DNA of 64,000 nt, taken from Gaiellasilicea sp963789355. GTDB taxonomy: Bacteria; Actinomycetota; Thermoleophilia; Gaiellales; Gaiellaceae. A program made the position numbers and the translations under genes. The notes beneath the pieces were generated by a model, which saw only the letters and a program-made list of their open reading frames with translations, had not been told where the DNA came from and did no database searches. The stretch spans positions 186,001 through 250,000 of the forward strand of contig CAWBKK010000003.1 in NCBI GenBank assembly GCA_963789355.1, read 5' to 3'. Positions 62,668 through 64,000 of this stretch are shown piece after piece; the stretch's first letter is position 1; each line of letters begins with the position of its first letter.

Positions 62668-64000
62668 ATGAGCGAAACCGCGCAGGCAACCCGTTTCGGG
62701 GCCCGCGAGTGGGCCCTGGCGAGACCGTGGCTCGCCGCTCGCTGGTTCCCGCTCGGCGTCGCCGCGATCACGACCGCGACCGCGACCTTTCTCTTTCACC
62801 AGCTCCTCGCCTGGCCGCCGCACGAGGACGAAGCGTTGCCGCTCTTCATCGGCCGCCATCCGCTCGACGAGATGTTCCAGGTCGTGCTGGAAGAGCGTGG
62901 CGGCGCGCCGCTCCACTTCCTGCTCGCCTGGACGGTCGCGCACCTCGACCTCGGGCTCGGAGGGCTACGGGCCGTGTCGGCGTTCTTCGCCGTGGCCAGC
63001 CTGCCCGTGGTCTCGCTGCTGCTCGCTCGGCTCGGCGGCCGCGTTCCCGCGCTGCTCGGGACGCTCGTCGTCGCGACCAGCTGGACGTTCCTGTTCCACG
63101 GCGTCTACGGCCGGATGTACAGCCTCTTCCTCTTCACCGCCGCGCTCTCGTACCTGGCGCTCCTGAGCGCGCTCGAGCGCGGCGGCCGGCGCGCCTGGGC
63201 GTTGTGGGCGCTCGCGATCCTCGCCACGGTCGCCACGCACCCGTATGGCGCGCTCGTGCTGGCGTCGCAGGGAGCCTTCGTCGTGCTCGCGCGGCGCGAG
63301 CGGCTGCGTGAGGCGCTCTGGGCGTTCGGCGCCGTCGCCGTGCTCGGGATCCCGTTCTGGCTGACCGACCTCGTCCTCGCGGGCCGCTTCGACGCGGGCG
63401 TCGCAGCCGGCAGCCGGCTCGACGTCGTCGAGTACGTCTGGCACGCGACCGGGGACTTCACGGCCGGCTTCCCGGTGCTGCCCGCCGTGCTCGTTGCGGT
63501 CGCAGCGGGGCTCGCCGTGCTCCCGCGCGAGACGCGGATCCTCGCGGCGTGTGCGTCGCTCGTTCCGCTGGCGGCGCTGGTGCTCGCGCGCAGCACCGGA
63601 TCCCCGGAGACCCGGCACTTGATCTTCCTGCTCCCGTTCGTCGCGCTGGCCGTCGGCGCCGGGGTCGCCCGGCTCGGCCGCGTCTGGGGGATCGCGACGC
63701 TCGCCGCACTGGTGCTCGCGCAGCTCGCCTGGACCTGGGACCGCACGCCCGAGCTGTTCGAATGGGAGCCCGACGTCCGCCAGGAGGCCCGAGCGGATGC
63801 GGCTGCGTACGTCGCCGCGGCTGCCTCGAGCAACGACGTCCTGCTCGGCTACGACCCGCTCTTCCTGCAAGCGTGGGAGCTGAACCCGGACGTGCCGCTC
63901 GTCGTCCTTCCCCGCGCCGACGCCGACCTCGCCCTGCACAACCTGCTCGCGCTCGAGCGCCCGCTCGGACACGGCATCTGGGTGCTGGACTCGAGCAAGA
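62668..64000 (+). CDS. GT39-like membrane glycosyltransferase, 3' end missing
   Basis: At least 444 residues with many transmembrane helices, cut by the right edge. The N-terminal loop has the acidic pair in WPPHEDEALPLFIGRHPL, as in PMT/ArnT-type glycosyltransferases (GT39), and LEERGGAPLHFLLAW follows. It would transfer a sugar from a lipid carrier outside the membrane. The ATG at 62668 is the first in frame. Acceptor unknown. Confidence 0.82.
   Translation, partial: MSETAQATRFGAREWALARPWLAARWFPLGVAAITTATATFLFHQLLAWPPHEDEALPLFIGRHPLDEMFQVVLEERGGAPLHFLLAWTVAHLDLGLGGLRAVSAFFAVASLPVVSLLLARLGGRVPALLGTLVVATSWTFLFHGVYGRMYSLFLFTAALSYLALLSALERGGRRAWALWALAILATVATHPYGALVLASQGAFVVLARRERLREALWAFGAVAVLGIPFWLTDLVLAGRFDAGVAAGSRLDVVEYVWHATGDFTAGFPVLPAVLVAVAAGLAVLPRETRILAACASLVPLAALVLARSTGSPETRHLIFLLPFVALAVGAGVARLGRVWGIATLAALVLAQLAWTWDRTPELFEWEPDVRQEARADAAAYVAAAASSNDVLLGYDPLFLQAWELNPDVPLVVLPRADADLALHNLLALERPLGHGIWVLDSSK

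Overview
The window is 64 kb of high-GC DNA, densely coded, with genes chained by 1-13 bp overlaps (ATGA, GTGA, TTGA, TGATG). GC-rich codon use, a Tat-exported binding protein, leaderless-type starts (TANNNT followed 6-9 bases later by ATG or GTG) and gene order point to an actinobacterium. The 33-60 kb part keeps the order seen around Rv1003-Rv1026 of Mycobacterium tuberculosis: rsmI, metG, tatD, rsmA, ispE, tRNA-Gln, glmU, prs, rplY, pth, mfd, mazG, eno, ftsB-like, DUF501. I infer a deep-branching lineage such as Thermoleophilia (Gaiellales/Solirubrobacterales). No insertion sequence, phage, CRISPR array, rRNA or toxin-antitoxin locus was seen.

Layout. 1-5.9 kb (minus strand): a xylose/ribose-type sugar importer (binding protein, ATPase, permease cut by the left edge). 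Upstream is a GntR/YtrA regulator with an ABC-2 type transporter, to which a second sugar-binding protein is translationally coupled. 6-10.8 kb (plus): a 1025-residue protein that fuses an UnbU-like (NqrB/RnfD-like) membrane part to an UnbV-like FG-GAP/ASPIC propeller, then malate synthase A and a tiny Cys-rich protein. 10.8-15.8 kb: a lipoprotein, an M19 dipeptidase, and an operon of split XdhC halves, an SDR (frameshifted) and a zinc alcohol dehydrogenase. 15.8-23.9 kb: a SnoaL-like protein, a CNNM/CBS protein (frameshifted), an MBL hydrolase, a radical SAM gene with a LexA box inside its promoter, a LuxR response regulator with a short histidine kinase, a FAD oxidoreductase (frameshifted), a VOC protein, a ferredoxin and a pseudo-receiver.

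24-33.8 kb: thiol-redox/cytochrome c maturation genes (CcdA, CcmH, TlpA), an L,D-transpeptidase, a glycerophosphodiester phosphodiesterase, a spermidine synthase-like membrane protein, a four-GAF SpoIIE phosphatase, a PAP2 phosphatase and an HTH-receiver regulator. 33.8-43 kb: the housekeeping run from mfd through a PrsA/SurA-like foldase, mazG, eno, pyk and an ftsB-like gene to DUF501. 43-49 kb: a TolB-like propeller, a heterodimeric ABC exporter with one degenerate half, and greA. 49-61 kb: translation and envelope-precursor genes (pth, rplY, prs, glmU, tRNA-Gln, ispE, rsmA, tatD, metG, a frameshifted M23 peptidase, rsmI, ROK kinase). 61-64 kb: an LCP ligase, small membrane and zinc-ribbon proteins, and a GT39-like membrane enzyme cut by the right edge.

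Four genes are split by single-base frame changes, several in short C or G runs. These may be sequence errors rather than decay. The points most worth a second look are the UnbU-UnbV fusion, the LexA-boxed radical SAM gene, the sugar-binding protein coupled to an ABC-2 transporter, a 21-bp palindrome at the rplY-pth promoter, the HTH-receiver protein with reversed domain order, and the recurrent leaderless promoter layout.
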